64,000 bases of DNA from Albula goreensis (Eukaryota > Chordata > Actinopteri > Albuliformes > Albulidae), in the NCBI GenBank assembly GCA_022829145.1, contig CM040747.1, positions 29,848,936-29,912,935 of the forward strand. The letters are read 5' to 3'. Below the pieces are notes generated by a model. It was not told the DNA's origin, did no database searches, and saw only the letters and a program-made list of their open reading frames with translations. This document shows, piece after piece, positions 44,506 to 57,312 of the stretch. Position 1 is the stretch's first letter. Each line of letters starts with the position of its first letter. The translations under genes and the position numbers were made by a program.

Positions 44506-47500
44506 CTATTTGGTTTGCTAAAAATTATATCACTGTAATGTGTATGCATAGGAGAGGAGATGGGGTTACTAATGTTTGTCGTTGCATGCCATATCTAGCC
44601 TTATGTTTGAATTCTCTTGTCATGCAAATGAAGAAAATTTGAATTTGAGAGGGGAAGTGTGAAGAGTTGGGAAAGAAGAAAGGGATGAGTACACACAGTG
44701 GAGAGGAAGACAGGAGAGAGAGAAGGAGAGGGATGGAGAGACTGCCGCAGGGTGGTGGTCGAACGTGTCTGTACACAGCCCCCTGTCATCTCTCCTCTCC
44801 CAGGGGGGGCCTGAGCAGGCAAGCGTGCAGACGCCCCGCCGACCCCACCCCCTCAGACAGCAGGGTCCTGTGAATAACAATGACCCCCCACACCTCCTTA
44901 AGGCAGGCAGGGGAGGACAGGGAGCCCCGTTTGACGGGAAACCGCATCATCGGGCGTGACTCTCTGATGAGGTCATCGCTAGCCAATCCTCAGAGCTCTT
45001 TTACCGCCTGTACAATTTGGTTCCTGTCTTTGTGGTTAACCCTTCAGCTGCTACACATCACACTGCAAAAAAAAGCATCCACCACGTGCTAAAGCTGGAT
45101 GGATGGAGCTGTGTTATGGCGATGTGTGCTCTTTAGATGCCTGCTGTGTTATTAAATGGCCTGGAGCTCAGATTCTGCTACATAAAGTCAGGTTAACAAC
45201 ATAAACATGTGCCATCATCTTTAGTAAATGAGCCCTGAAATGTTTATGAGAACTTCAGCCTGAATTTAAGGACTGTAAACACAAGGGGAGGCTGGGTCAA
45301 TATGCCAATGACAGGAAACGGTTCATTATGGTCTTGTAGTAATGTCTTGTAACACAGAAATCTTACCTGCTATACCATTTGCAATTACTGGGTACACATG
45401 GCTGAATTTCAGCCTAATGGACTCTCATCTATATTTAATATTATAAACATCTGCAATTACCATTCATAATAGCTGAAAAATTTTGCATATTGGTACATAT
45501 ATCATGAGATTTATTGATATTCGGAAAAGCCCAGATAATCATTTTGATATAGGTCTCTATCATACGGCCCAGCCCTACTGTGTACACCACACTACTGTAT
45601 TGTAGCGCTGGGGAATAACTGGGCTTGGGACGAACAGGAACACAACATCCAGCATTAAGTCTGACATCACCTCACAGGATGAGGGATGACCTCACTCGGT
45701 GCTGTGGATGATTAAAACGCATGGCGGCACGCCGGCAGACTGTGTGCGGGCGCGCGCTCTTCACAGACAGTTTAAGGAAGCGCGAGGCTCTGCCACACCC
45801 CATATCAACTCCTGTTGTGTTCAGAATAGGCATCAAATATTTTCAGGTTTTAAAATCTGGACATTGCTAAAAATATGACTAAAGTACTAAATAGATCATA
45901 CTTTAATGATTATTATTAATATTATTATTATTATTATGTTCATGCAGAGGTGATTGAGTGTATTCCCCAGTTTGCCTTGGGCAACATATCTATTCTCTTC
46001 AAGGACACAAAGCTCATAAATGTCAGGCGATGTAAAACTCGTCAGAATTCAATCAACAGCGCTGTCGTTCCTAATTAATCATTCGCTGTGGGAAACAAAA
46101 CAAGCGGGACGTAGCCGCCGAGCCGTCCAGATCAAGGCCAGGAAGAAGCCGCCGCAAAGATCCTGCTCGCCCAGCAGGAGAATAATAAATATACTCTCCA
46201 TCACCGCCGAAAGGGGATGATGTCACCTCAACAAACTCAATTTAACAACCTTAAAGTCTATCTGTTCCACACAGGATCGGGTTATATTGTTTGGCGTTTA
46301 ACCAATTGTGTTTTCAAAATGGTCCCACAATGCTTTGGTTTCCTGAAGGCTTCCTTTCTCAAACGTGACTAATGACTTCAGGGGACATATCAGGTTTAAC
46401 TATGTTTTGTGTTGGATTACTAAACATTAAGTTTTGCTCCTGAATGCAGATTGCCTAGAACTGTGTTTGAGATGTAATTTCTCCCATTCTTAAAATAGCT
46501 TAAATCCCCAAAGGAAATCACTACACATTAGAACAATGTCACCATCTGCTATCAAAGATAGATGCCCAGTGACTCTCTCGATTAAAATGGACAAGTTAAA
46601 AAGCCAAAAACTTACTGATTTTCCAAATTCCAAAATTTCATTGTTTTGTGCATCTGGTTATCACAGAGGATGTCAGCAACACATGAAATAAACAGTTTTA
46701 TTTATGTAAATGGGCAGTTTCTGATCTGATTCTGATTATCAGAGAATATATCAGCTTTGCATGAAATCAGATTTTAAAACAGAGTTATTGTGCTGTACGG
46801 ACCCCAGGATTGAGATGGGGTACCACTGCGGCTGAAGGAGGTCCCTCTGCTGAACCCCCAAATTTCAAAGACATTGAGACACGGTCCCGTCTCCTTGGGG
46901 GTGCCTGTCTGCCTCTCCTTCGGTTTTGAGATGATACCGACACCCATCTGGGGTACCAGAATTTGGCCCCAGGATTCTTTTATGGACTCATTTTACTGGA
47001 AATTTAACTGTATTTCCAATTTTTTAAATAATTTATTTCACAGTTTAATCCACATTTTGGGTTCCATGCCGATATATCAAAATGGTGCTGAAATTCAGTG
47101 CATGAATTATGCTTTTTAAAAATAATTTATTTTTGTTTATAATTCATTCAGTTGTGTTTCATTTACACTATTTAACTATCCTAAAATACAGTATTGAATG
47201 GGTAACAACTTATTTTCCTACACATTGCTGACATATTCTAATGTATTAATTCCTACTTTTGTCAGTAATAATGAAGAATATGACCAGAACTGCAACCCAA
47301 GCAAAGTAGACTAGCTCAAGTAAAGGTGTGGAGAATTGCCCTTTGAATCACATGACTTCCTGATGTTCATACAGATCTCCACTGTCTGTAATGCCTTCCT
47401 CTGTGTTATGTAGTTTAAGACTGTTTAATATGTCATATCTTCACTGTGCTCTGGATTCATCTGGAAGCTTAACTTATATGCCAAATTTGCATATGTCTTT

Positions 47501-48166
47501 AAAGAGACCAAGAACATTTGATTAGGCCGTGGCCTCTGTGTTAAAGTGAAAAATATAAGCAACAGTTATTTAGACAACACAAGTAAACAATTTCATTTGA
47601 TATGCATTATGTGCAAACTGGCAAGAATGTTTTTGCAAATAAAGGACTAATTGTCAAGAGCAGAGGCTGGCATAAAACCACCTCCAACATGTGGATTTGA
47701 ATGCATTCAATTTGATATCATAGATATAATGTTCTGGAGCTTAATTAGTGATCTAATTAGCTTTTCGGGTTCAGGTTCAACCTGGCAAAACCTAAGTCTC
47801 AAAAAAAAAAAAAAAACGAAACTCAGGGACACCTCTGTGATCAGGAGACCCTCCACATGGAATGTTCATTCACACCTATAATTCACCCATCTGGTGAAGG
47901 TCATTGGTGCTGTTGTCCATTATCTATGTCTGTATCAGTTGGGTTACCATGGAGATCAGTGGAACCTGTCCTTATCCTTATCTTTTTCATACAGTGTGTG
48001 GCTGTAGGGAAATTAACTAGGCAAGATGTACTGAACAAATTAAGTTAATATTGATTTGTGTGTTTGTGTGTGTGTGTGTGGGACTAAAATTGATTACATT
48101 AAATATTTGGCAATAAAACAACTCACACCACATGATTGATTCCAATGGATTTCACTCAATTTATTA

Positions 48167-49273
48167 CAGTTTTTTTGATTGCTTACACACTGAAAGTTAA
48201 TTCTTGCACAAAAGCATCAAAACCTTTAGTTTTGTAACCATGCCTAAAAAAAGGCACCAAAAGTACAAAAAATGTTTTGCTTTGCACTTTGTTTGCAATT
48301 ATGCAACACTCTTCTTGCAAAACACTACACACACTGTTTCTTACATTTGACAATTTGTTCAAGAATGAAATCTCTTGCCATCATTGGGAAAACACGTCTA
48401 TTCAAAATGCAAAACACACCTGAAATTGGCAACACCCACACACACATGAAAACACACATACACTAACTGAGCCCCAATCAGTCTCAGTCTAAGCACTAAA
48501 AATAGACCTCAGGTAGGTTCACCTCTTTTGTGAGAACTTTGCAAACATGGAGGCAGCAAGAGCAAGAGCAAGAGGAAGAGGAAGAGGTGGAGGAAGAATA
48601 GGAGGAGGATGAGGACAAGGACAAGAACAAAGGTTACCAAGGCAATAGAGGGAGACATATTTCTGACGACATTAGGGCCATTTTGGTGGACCATGTCGTT
48701 AATCATGGCTGACTGTCCTGTACCTATGTAATTCCACATTATTCTGCATCACAGTACAATACAATGTAGTCCAACAATGTTAGATGCTCCCCAATGTGGG
48801 GAAAAAAAAAGTGTATGACCACCATTCACATGCCTGCCTGCCTCTTCCATAGTCCATCCACCCCATCCTTACAATTCTATATATCGATAATTATATCCTA
48901 TTTTTTTCTGTAGCCTTTCTATAATTGAGTCCATTGAAATGTGAGTAGATGTATTGTACTGGAACAATCTTTCACAGAAGCCTGTATGAGAAAATTAAAA
49001 ACATATACAAAGCACTAAAGACAGCAGTGTTTTGTATAAAGTACATCAGTGTGTTGCTGCTTTGAAAGAGTAATTCAAATGGTGCATGTCTGTGTCATTT
49101 TGTGGCAAAAATGCCATTTTGAAAAAGGATTGTTAGGTTTTGACAGCAGATTTTCATTTTGACATAGAAGAATAATCCCAAGTATTGTGTCTTATTTGGC
49201 TTGTGTGTAGAGTTTTGACACAATGAGCCAAATTCTACAAGAAGTGTGTAAGGACTTTGCAAAAAAAAAACTG
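48167..49273 (+). mobile_element. Tc1/mariner-like transposon relic with TA flanks
   Basis: The ends are inverted repeats: CAGTTTTTTTGATTGCTTACACACT at the left and, read from the right end, CAGTTTTTTTTTTGCAAAGTCCTTACACACT. Each end is flanked by TA (48165-48166 and 49274-49275), the target duplication of IS630/Tc1/mariner elements. Inside, an ATG at 48547 opens a short Arg/Gly-rich frame (MEAARARARGRGRGGGR) ended by TGA at 48610. A second frame near 48658-48711 reads ISDDIRAILVDHVVNHG and then stops. Both resemble the N-terminus of a fish IS630-type transposase; the DDE catalytic part is missing. A defective, internally deleted copy. Confidence 0.8.
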
Positions 49274-49599
49274 TAGTTCACCTCAGCCATACATACAAAT
49301 CCTGTTTACACTGTGTGTCACCATAAAGTCAAAATAACTGACTTAATAGTCAATCTGCTGGAAGGAAACTACCATTCTGCTAATGAATATGCAAGATTGT
49401 TCATCACAGTTAATTAGATGTGAAATCTGACTATTTACATATCTGGGGAGCCCTGTGCTACTAAAACTGAAAACGTCTATTTAAACTGCGTCTTGCTTCA
49501 TCTAACCCAGAACTCTGAACATTTATTTCAACTACCTGTCACTATGCACTCAAACCGATGTACCTATTCTTCCTCTGGCACCTGTTGGAACACTTAAAG

Positions 49600-49745
49600 A
49601 TATGCTGTAGGTTTATGTAATGGCTATAATTGTGGGTTATAGCACTGATGACTTTGTATCTTCTCCGCTTGATGTGCTAACTCACAGTTATAGACTTTCG
49701 TAAGTCATTCTGGATAAGAGCATCTGCTAAATTGTTGTAAAGGTA
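49600..49745 (+). repeat. V-SINE tail
   Basis: GTAAGTCATTCTGGATAAGAGCATCTGCTAAAT (49700-49733) is a clear, slightly decayed copy of the common fish V-domain tail. The unrelated-looking sequence before it may be the rest of the element but the head is not recognisable. Confidence 0.7.
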
Positions 49746-50559
49746 AATTGTGACCATGACCATGGCAAAGGGCAGCTAGATGTCATTCAGAACACAGTTT
49801 GATCGCTTCATCCGGAACATTCCCTCGCCATCCTTTAGCATAACACAAACAGTGGGCTAATGGACTGTAGACTCAAGCTGACGCTGCACTGCAGTTACTA
49901 ATGATGGTATAACTGACATGGTGCTGATTTGATTGACAAGGTCAAGTGATTACAAATCACGAACACAGTTTTCTGTAATGTAAACCCAGTTGCAGACTTC
50001 ATTTGCCACTTGTCTCTTAATGAGTATCACTTCTTTGGAATGACATTCCCAATGATCTTGTAATATTTTGTGTTAAATGGGCTGTGGCCTTAGATGGAGG
50101 TCCAGATTTGAAAGGGTTAAATCTGCCTCAGGCCAATTAAGTCAGAATTAATGGCCAGTTTTCAGATCTGGTGTGCTATAACCACATATTTCCAAAAGTT
50201 GGTCTCTCTACCCTTTTAGACAGATACAATGAAAAATAAAAAAATGGTGGGCATAATTATATCTATATATTTTGCAATACTGACATCTAGTGGCAGACTT
50301 AGACAAGTAAAAAAAAAAAGAATAACCAATTGAAAACAAAACACATGGTTAGTCATAAAAAAGCCAGAAATAAAATGATATGAAAGCAAGATGTAATAGC
50401 TTTACTCTTCACAGCATCTTTTACAATAACAATTAACAGACATCCTTATGAAGACCAACTTTCAAAGTTTTATTTTTAACATCATCCATTTAACCAGTAA
50501 CAATTTGAATGGTTTTACTGAAGTAATTCAGTTGTGTCTTGCTAGCAGTGTCCCATGTA

Positions 50560-50625
50560 CAAATGTAATGTATAACCTTTGACTCACAAGCCCAACCTCC
50601 TAACCACTGCTTCTACCTTACATTA
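50560..50625 (-). repeat. tRNA-derived SINE head fragment
   Basis: On the minus strand, AGTGGTTAGGAGGTTGGGCTTGTGAGTCAAAGGTTATAC matches the head of the SINE seen at 34.7-34.9 kb. The core and tail are missing. Confidence 0.55.
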
Positions 50626-53600
50626 AATGAAACAGTGCAAACGTACAATAGAAACAAGAGAAAAACAGCACTACAGGCAATTACAATAGCACCAAATAGC
50701 ATGACAGGAACAGGCATCAGATACTGTTTTCTGTTACCTAGCAGCCTAGGAGTCATTATTGACTTCTTTCAACCCAAATCGTATAATTGCTTTTCGGGAC
50801 ATTGACATAAAGGAGTATATGATAAACTTGTAAAGATTTAGGTAAATAAAATAAATGAACATACTGGCCATCATCTTTTGCTCTAAAGACAAAAGCTGGC
50901 TTTGCTTGCAAGAAAGAGGTCTCCAATAGAGGGCAGACTGTCCTCAAATGTGATGTGATCGTATAATGATGGAACAATGTTAAATAACTGTAAATAAAGC
51001 ACACAAGACTGTTGTGCAAAGAACTTTTGCCTTATTTTTGCAAGACTATGTACTTTAACTTAACTAATGTGAGCAAAGCCGGTAACTTTGGCAAACTCCA
51101 CTCTAAGTCTTCAACGTACTCTCCCGTGGAAGTATTTTCAGATTTCTGGGTGACATTGTGCTCATACCGATTGACTGACCATCCCAGGGAATGTGATACC
51201 ATCAGAAAGTAAAACAAAAACACGGCAAGGGATTTACCATCACGCAAACATGAGTGCCAGAACAGTATAGAGTGTCCGGCAAAATGACACTGATACACAA
51301 ACAGCTACTTTGCTTTTTTAAACATGTCCAAGGAAACAGCGGTTATTGTCCAATGGTTATTCAGCTCCTGTAAAAATGAGCTGTCATTTATGAATGGAGT
51401 TTGATGATGATTGACTCATAAGCTGGTTTTGCTTGAAATGAAACTGAGCTCTTACAACTCTGTGCTGATTTTGGGTCGGTTCTGGAGCGCCCTACACATC
51501 CAGACCAGCCTATACCGGCCCATCTGCAAATCCTGTCAGCTCTGGGGCTCTTGGCTACAGGGATGTTCCAGTGGGAAATGGCAGGCCGGTCGGGTACATC
51601 CCAGCCAATTTCCATTCAATAAAGGTGCAACTGACTCGCGACTCAAGAGGTGGAGGATGGCTGGCACCTCGGTGAGTAACCTCCAGAAGCTGCATGTACA
51701 TTTACTCCTATCATGTTACGCGTCCTCACATGCAGGTGATGGTGGATATCCACTGTAACCACGGCAGCTGACCCCACTAATCAACCAACGGAGCACACGG
51801 CGGAGGCACTATAATGCTATACATAGTCCTGCATGTGAGGTGGTTGACCACTATTGGAACACGCACCCCAACACCACACCCCTCACACTTTCGTGGAGCC
51901 AGAGTGCGAGTGATTCAGTGTCTGAACTGGTAAAGAGACGTTTTGGGTACGTGAGCATTTCCCACAGGAAGACGCATGACAGAAGTTGTACGTTTTCAGA
52001 ATTATTTTCAAAGTGCCTCAGAAGCACTGTCAATGTCCTGTTTATATCAGACTTGAGTGTTTTAATGCTTCTGAGCTGCGGCAGCGTTGCTCATGATACA
52101 CTAATAGTCATGAGCATAGCACACATCAAACTTGTCTATATTATGAGTTTAAAATGCACCAGTCTTTTTGGCTCTTTGTAAGTTTTAATAAACTAGAGAA
52201 CACTACTCCAATTCACCAACATATGGGACTGCCATTCTCTTATGCTGTGTTTTCTGTGTGATGCCTTGAGTTGCAATCATTGCCCAAAGCAACTGAAGCA
52301 CATAAGCCATTAAAAAGCTATTGGGTATTTTTTTTTTTTGAACACCAAAGAGAGATTCATTTGATGTAGACAAATTGAAATGGCTACAGTTGTTATACAG
52401 ATGTGATGCATTGTGTTACTTATTTGAAGTGAAATCTGCAATGCCCATCCACAGATGGTCTTTTGTGAAAATAAGAGAAAAGGGAATACAATCAAATTTA
52501 AAACATCTGGTACAGTGCATTCATTTTACAAAATCATGTTTGACATTTGGGTAAAATGAGTTATTTGCATATATAATCAGTTGTTTGAACACAAAAGAGT
52601 AACAATATATGAAATGTTTCAAAAACAGGCATCTCTTTGGTTGGAGCCTTTTAAGTATCACAATAACTCCCTTGACACTAACTGGAATTCAGACTTCTGG
52701 TGATGAGACAGGCCTAACTGGAGAGGTGTTTTTAAAAAAAAAAAAACACCACACATTCCATTCCAGTCATTTTTGTCTCCATTTGGGAATTCTATGGTCA
52801 TTCACCTTGGGGGGTTCCCCCATAAGAATGTGGTTTGGGGTGTGTGTGCATGTGTGTGTGTGTTTGTGTGAAGGAAGGGGGAATAGAACAGGTGACCTCA
52901 GTTGACTCAGAGTGGAGATTTAACACATAATAGCTCAGAATCAATTCCCACCCACATAAAGTTTAAATACAGGAAAACAAGTTGCCTTATGACAACTTTT
53001 TACCAAATGCCTCTTCAATTAAAACATTTTCTCCAACTAAAAAATAAAAGAAAAACAAATTCAAAATGGTTGAAGAAATCAAATAAAAAAAAAGAAGAAC
53101 CTGCCAGGCTAGGGGATCATAAGAGCAAACCAATGGCTTGCAAAGAATACCCCTTAGTCCACAGACAGGGGACCCAGCAATATGGCCTTCAAAAGTTTAG
53201 CAAGCCCTGCCTCACTTTTGTCTTTCAAATCTTACCCAGTTCACCAATACAGGTACAATTTCCTATATATATATTCACTCTTCAAGGGGACTGAGGTCTT
53301 GCCATGGCAATACTTTGGATCAAATGATCACTGGAGTAGCAAACTGCTGCCCCTTAAGTACCCAACAGAAAGGGTGTCACCACATCCTGATTGGCTAAAG
53401 GGAAATGCATTCACACCTGCTCTCAATCATTGATTTTGATGCCAGTTCCCAGGTGATTCAGATAATCCTCCAATCATTAGACTAATGGAGGGATTTTAGC
53501 AAACTAAATTTGAGGAAAATCCCGCAAAACACACGGAAAGCAAATGCCAAGTAATGCTTAGTGCACACTAGAGGATAATTGGGCCAATTTTGGAAGGTCA

Positions 53601-53684
53601 GAGAATGTATAAAAATGACTACTTTTCTAATGATCACAAGTTTCACTCTCCCCTCCACCTGTGTACAAATAACAATAACGTTAG

Positions 53685-53732
53685 TTTGTAGCAGTAGCTT
53701 GCAACAAGCCCCGTGCAAGCTACTGCTACAAA
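53685..53732. repeat. Perfect 19-bp inverted repeat (hairpin)
   Basis: Arms TTTGTAGCAGTAGCTTGCA (53685-53703) and its exact complement (53714-53732) around a 10-base loop. No mismatch in 19 pairs. Confidence 0.95.
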
Positions 53733-56339
53733 AACAATTTCCACCTCCATATTCGTTTTTTTTTTACTGAAGTCATATTTGATCATGTGAGTTTCTGTTC
53801 TCCCAAATCCCTGGAATTGCCACTCTGAAATCATTTAGTATAAACCCCAAATGTGTGGTACTGCGTTCTTACAATTAAAATATTAAGAATTGGTTAAATC
53901 TGTCATCGTGTCTGTGGTCTCCCACGTTTTTTAAAATCAGTTAAGATTCGAAAATCCTGTAGCGAGCACCAGGCATAACACCACAGAATGTGTGACCGCT
54001 ACATCTCAATACAGAAAATGTCTTGAGCAACTGAAGCTCCTCCCAGCTGTAAAAAAAAATCTGCATTGCTCCAGTTTATGGGCAGTTTGAAGAAAATATG
54101 AAATTTGATTCATTCATTTGATTAAGTAGTTGGCCTACATACCGTTCTTTATCATCAGAGTGGAAATGAAACCACAGATATTCCAGACTCATTGAGTGGT
54201 ATACCCATCATGTATTTGAAATCTGAATAAACTGTAAAAGGCACCACCTGGTGAAGCTGAAACGTGTTGCGTGCGCTGCTTGTTCTAAACTTAGCGAGTG
54301 TGTATAAACCATCCACAGAAAATGTGTATTCATTACAGGAGGGAACATGGAGGCTCTCCTGTATCGACTGCATGTGTAGTTCCTCAGCATGTGGTCCGTT
54401 ACAGAAGTATCACATATCTTTTACATCCTGTTTATTCCTGGTGTCACGCAGAACCCTCAAGATCTTAGCACCAGTACTTTTATCAGCATGGCCTTTTGTA
54501 TAATCAAAAGGGATTTCTGATCAGTTTAGTTAGATGTTTAGTTATGAAAAATGTATGGTACAAAGAGCTGGATGCAAAATTCAAAAGGCAATAATTTTTT
54601 GGATAACCCCCATATTAATATTATGGTCATATACATTAAAAACATCATGTTTTATTTTAAAAAACTGGAAATTGAAAACAGCAAAACTGTTACCAAGGAT
54701 TGAGTGAGATATGCCCTCATCATGTTCAAAACAGATGCTAATCCATCTAACAGTACGAACAGAAAATTTCAGAAACACATTTAGTTGACCCCTAATTAGG
54801 GGTTCAGACCATTGAGTGCTCTGCACACACCTGAACGGTTTCACATTGAAAGTGAATGTTTTAGCGACCTTTTGTCTCTGCTCTACCCAGTTCTTATCTG
54901 AACTCCTGATGGGAATCAGTTCAGTTGCTCCATAGAGGAAATCTGAAACAGTTGCCCACACTGGTTCCAAACATCCCCTACGTGGAGCTGTTTACTGGGC
55001 AGGCTCGCCATTGAATTCGGGCACGGCTTGAGACCACGCTAGTTCCACAACAAACACAAAACTGCTCACATAATACAGAAATATTAGATAGGATATCACC
55101 GGCGTACAGTCCTCTCGGCTGGCTCATCAATTCATCAAGCGGATTCAGGAGGTACTGCCTGGGGGCTGCAGAGAGGCCCAAGGGAGTGGAGAGTTGCAGG
55201 CGGCAGGGAGCCACATTGTTTGCCTGCTGCTGTACGGGAGCATCATGACAGCGAGGATGCTATGCTCCTCTCCTTCAGAACCCCTGTGTTGGGGAGCTTC
55301 CAGGATATTATGAAGGCGGCCATTTATACAACGTGTGTGAGAGTGACTCTCCAGGCCTCGTTGAGGGGGCTGAAAGAAGGGTTTCGTACAACAGGGGGTG
55401 TGATGGGGGCCCTCTGCCAGGTGGATGATGACAGGCAGTTGATTTTAAATTTTTAATGCTCATGGGGAAGGCTGTCTGGAAATGGTACTTGTGAGATCAT
55501 TGAGTTAATTGACCTGGATGGATTGTTGTTTAATTGAATAACTGTTCATTTTGTTTTGGTTTTGTTTGCTGTCTCTCTGTTTTATAGTCATCTATGATCT
55601 CTTGTGTGGCAGTTTTTACTGGAAAATAAATGATTGTTAAAACTCAAAGTCTCTCTCTCAATTTGCTTCAGTGGCAGGACAACAGTGTTATTGCCAAAGC
55701 AACATAGAAAAACACAGAAACAACATATAACAACAAAAACATGCTGAAAGGAAAAAAGCCATATTTAGAGGCCACCTATTGCTAAATTACTATTTGTATG
55801 TGTGTGTGTATTTTGTATTGTATTTGTGTATAGAGATGCATCAAATGAACCCAGTTAGAGTCTGACATTAGCATTGTTTTGAAAAGGGACATCATTGGGA
55901 AATCCCATGCTTTTTTAAAATGTTGTTTGAAATCGCCTCTGAAATTTCCACACCCTTCCCTGCCCTGTCTGACCAGCCGGTCCCACTGCTCGTCTTCACG
56001 CACCGCAGCTGCTCCTGTAATGACAAGGCCGAGCGCGGAGCCTCTGACAGAAATATTACTGTTTACAGAGCCACGTCTCTCACAGAGCTGAGTGATTTTC
56101 ACTTACCGCTAATCCCTCTTCAGCGCTAACTTATGACCCTCCTGTACCATTCAATAAAGAGCAAGATATTCCACATGCTCCGTGGAATGCTACCACTTTG
56201 TACTGGGTGCCAAATTTCACCCAAAACACATTTTTTAAGTGTGTTTTAGTCTCCATATGACTTTGTTTTAGTCGCTAATTAAATAGGAGATGCTGAAAAT
56301 AGCTGGTAGAATCACTAGCCATCTCCCGCACGAAGGATG

Positions 56340-56474
56340 AGATTTGTCAAAGCCTTCACATGCAATTTCAGTGATCTAAATTGTGACTGGTGTAAAAAAA
56401 AAAACTACCTCTTGCTCTCAGTCTTTTTGCACAAGCAAAAAGTTTTGCAAAAACTAAAAGCTTTGTAAATCAGG
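56340..56474. mobile_element. Probable MITE with GATTTRYMAAAGC termini
   Basis: The left end GATTTGTCAAAGCC and the right end, read inward, GATTTACAAAGCTTTTAG form imperfect terminal inverted repeats 135 bp apart with no coding content. A related end (GATTTATCAAAGCCTTTAGC) occurs at about 33214-33234. Confidence 0.45.
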
Positions 56475-56981
56475 CCATAAAAGGACAAAAACACCTACCC
56501 TCTCAGACTATATATCATTGAATTGCAGTTTTTCTCTTCTCTTTCCTTGGTGGGTCCTGTGACACTGGTCTGACTGTAGCTTTACTAACTTCTCGTTCTA
56601 GTGATGTTTTCTTAGCCATGATAAATACACTTCCTGTAATTTGCTTTCGTTCATCAGAGTCTGCCAAATGCCAAATAGTAGATTGTAAGACATGAAGTTA
56701 AAACTCATGCATACTAAGATGAGGATTTTGTGGAAAATGCCAGCATACAATCAAAAGATAAAGTGTAATCATAAGCAATAAGAATGGAATTCTCACAAAT
56801 TCAGCTGTTTATTTCATTCCTACAGGGTTTTGTCTCCAATACTTTTCCTAGCTCCATTAGCTAATTATCTGTATTTAGCTAATAGAGACTGGGTAATTGA
56901 TGGTTCTCTCATTGTCTAGACCACAGTACAATGCGGCAAAAAAGTTCCACTTGTCCTCTAATCAAAAACCTAGCAACATTT

Positions 56982-57312
56982 GGCTGAAGCTCAGCAGGTG
57001 TGGGCTTAATTACAACTTGGATGGGAGACCTCCTTGGAAAAGATGATGCACCTTCTGGACCAAACAAAAAAGAAATCCTAATCTCAGTGCAGCGATGGGG
57101 ACACTGTGCTGCAGGAGATGCCTTAATTCAGATGGGATGTTAACCAAGGTCCTGACTCACCGAAGTAATTAGAGGCCCCATAGCACTTATGTCACGGAGC
57201 AGAGGGTTCCCTAGTGTCCCTGCAAAATTCACAACCAGGCCTCCTCTGTCTGATCACCTAATTACCCCCCAGTGGAAATGGCTGAACAATTTACAACTTA
57301 CTTCTTGCTCAA
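56982..57312 (+). mobile_element. 5S rRNA-derived SINE (SINE3 type)
   Basis: The head contains GAAGCTCAGCAGGTGTGGGC and ACTTGGATGGGAGACC, the internal promoter region of 5S rRNA. The body has GTGCTGCAGGAGATGCC, CAGATGGGATGTTAACC and GAGGTCCTGACTC-like text, then CCCATAGCACTTATGTC, as in the fish SINE3 family. It is not a functional 5S gene, since similarity stops after the promoter and the rest is SINE body. Confidence 0.85.

Larger units (their letters stand above)
41010..48166. other. Gene-free region right of stmn4, part 1
   Basis: No supportable exon chain. Holds a degenerate tandem repeat (41.67-41.99 kb), a polypurine tract (about 44.39-44.52 kb), a CpG cluster at 45.72-45.79 kb and a CpG/homeodomain-site-rich patch at 46.02-46.22 kb. 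All frames are short and lack recognisable domains. Confidence 0.6.
49746..56979. other. Gene-free region, part 2
   Basis: AT-rich DNA with no supportable exon chain. Contains a SINE-head fragment (about 50560-50625, minus), a perfect hairpin (53685-53732), a TAATTA-centred palindrome (54788-54803) and a MITE-like unit (56340-56474). Confidence 0.6.

Noticed and set aside
51411-52181. Two plus-strand frames above 110 codons at 51.4-52.2 kb
   Set aside because: No domain, no coherent splice structure between them; likely chance or unknown repeat.
54581-54970. 129-codon frame on the minus strand
   Set aside because: No family resemblance seen; ends in low-complexity AT-rich text; probably chance.
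56982-57080. Possible 5S rRNA gene
   Set aside because: Only the promoter-containing part matches 5S; the remainder is SINE body.
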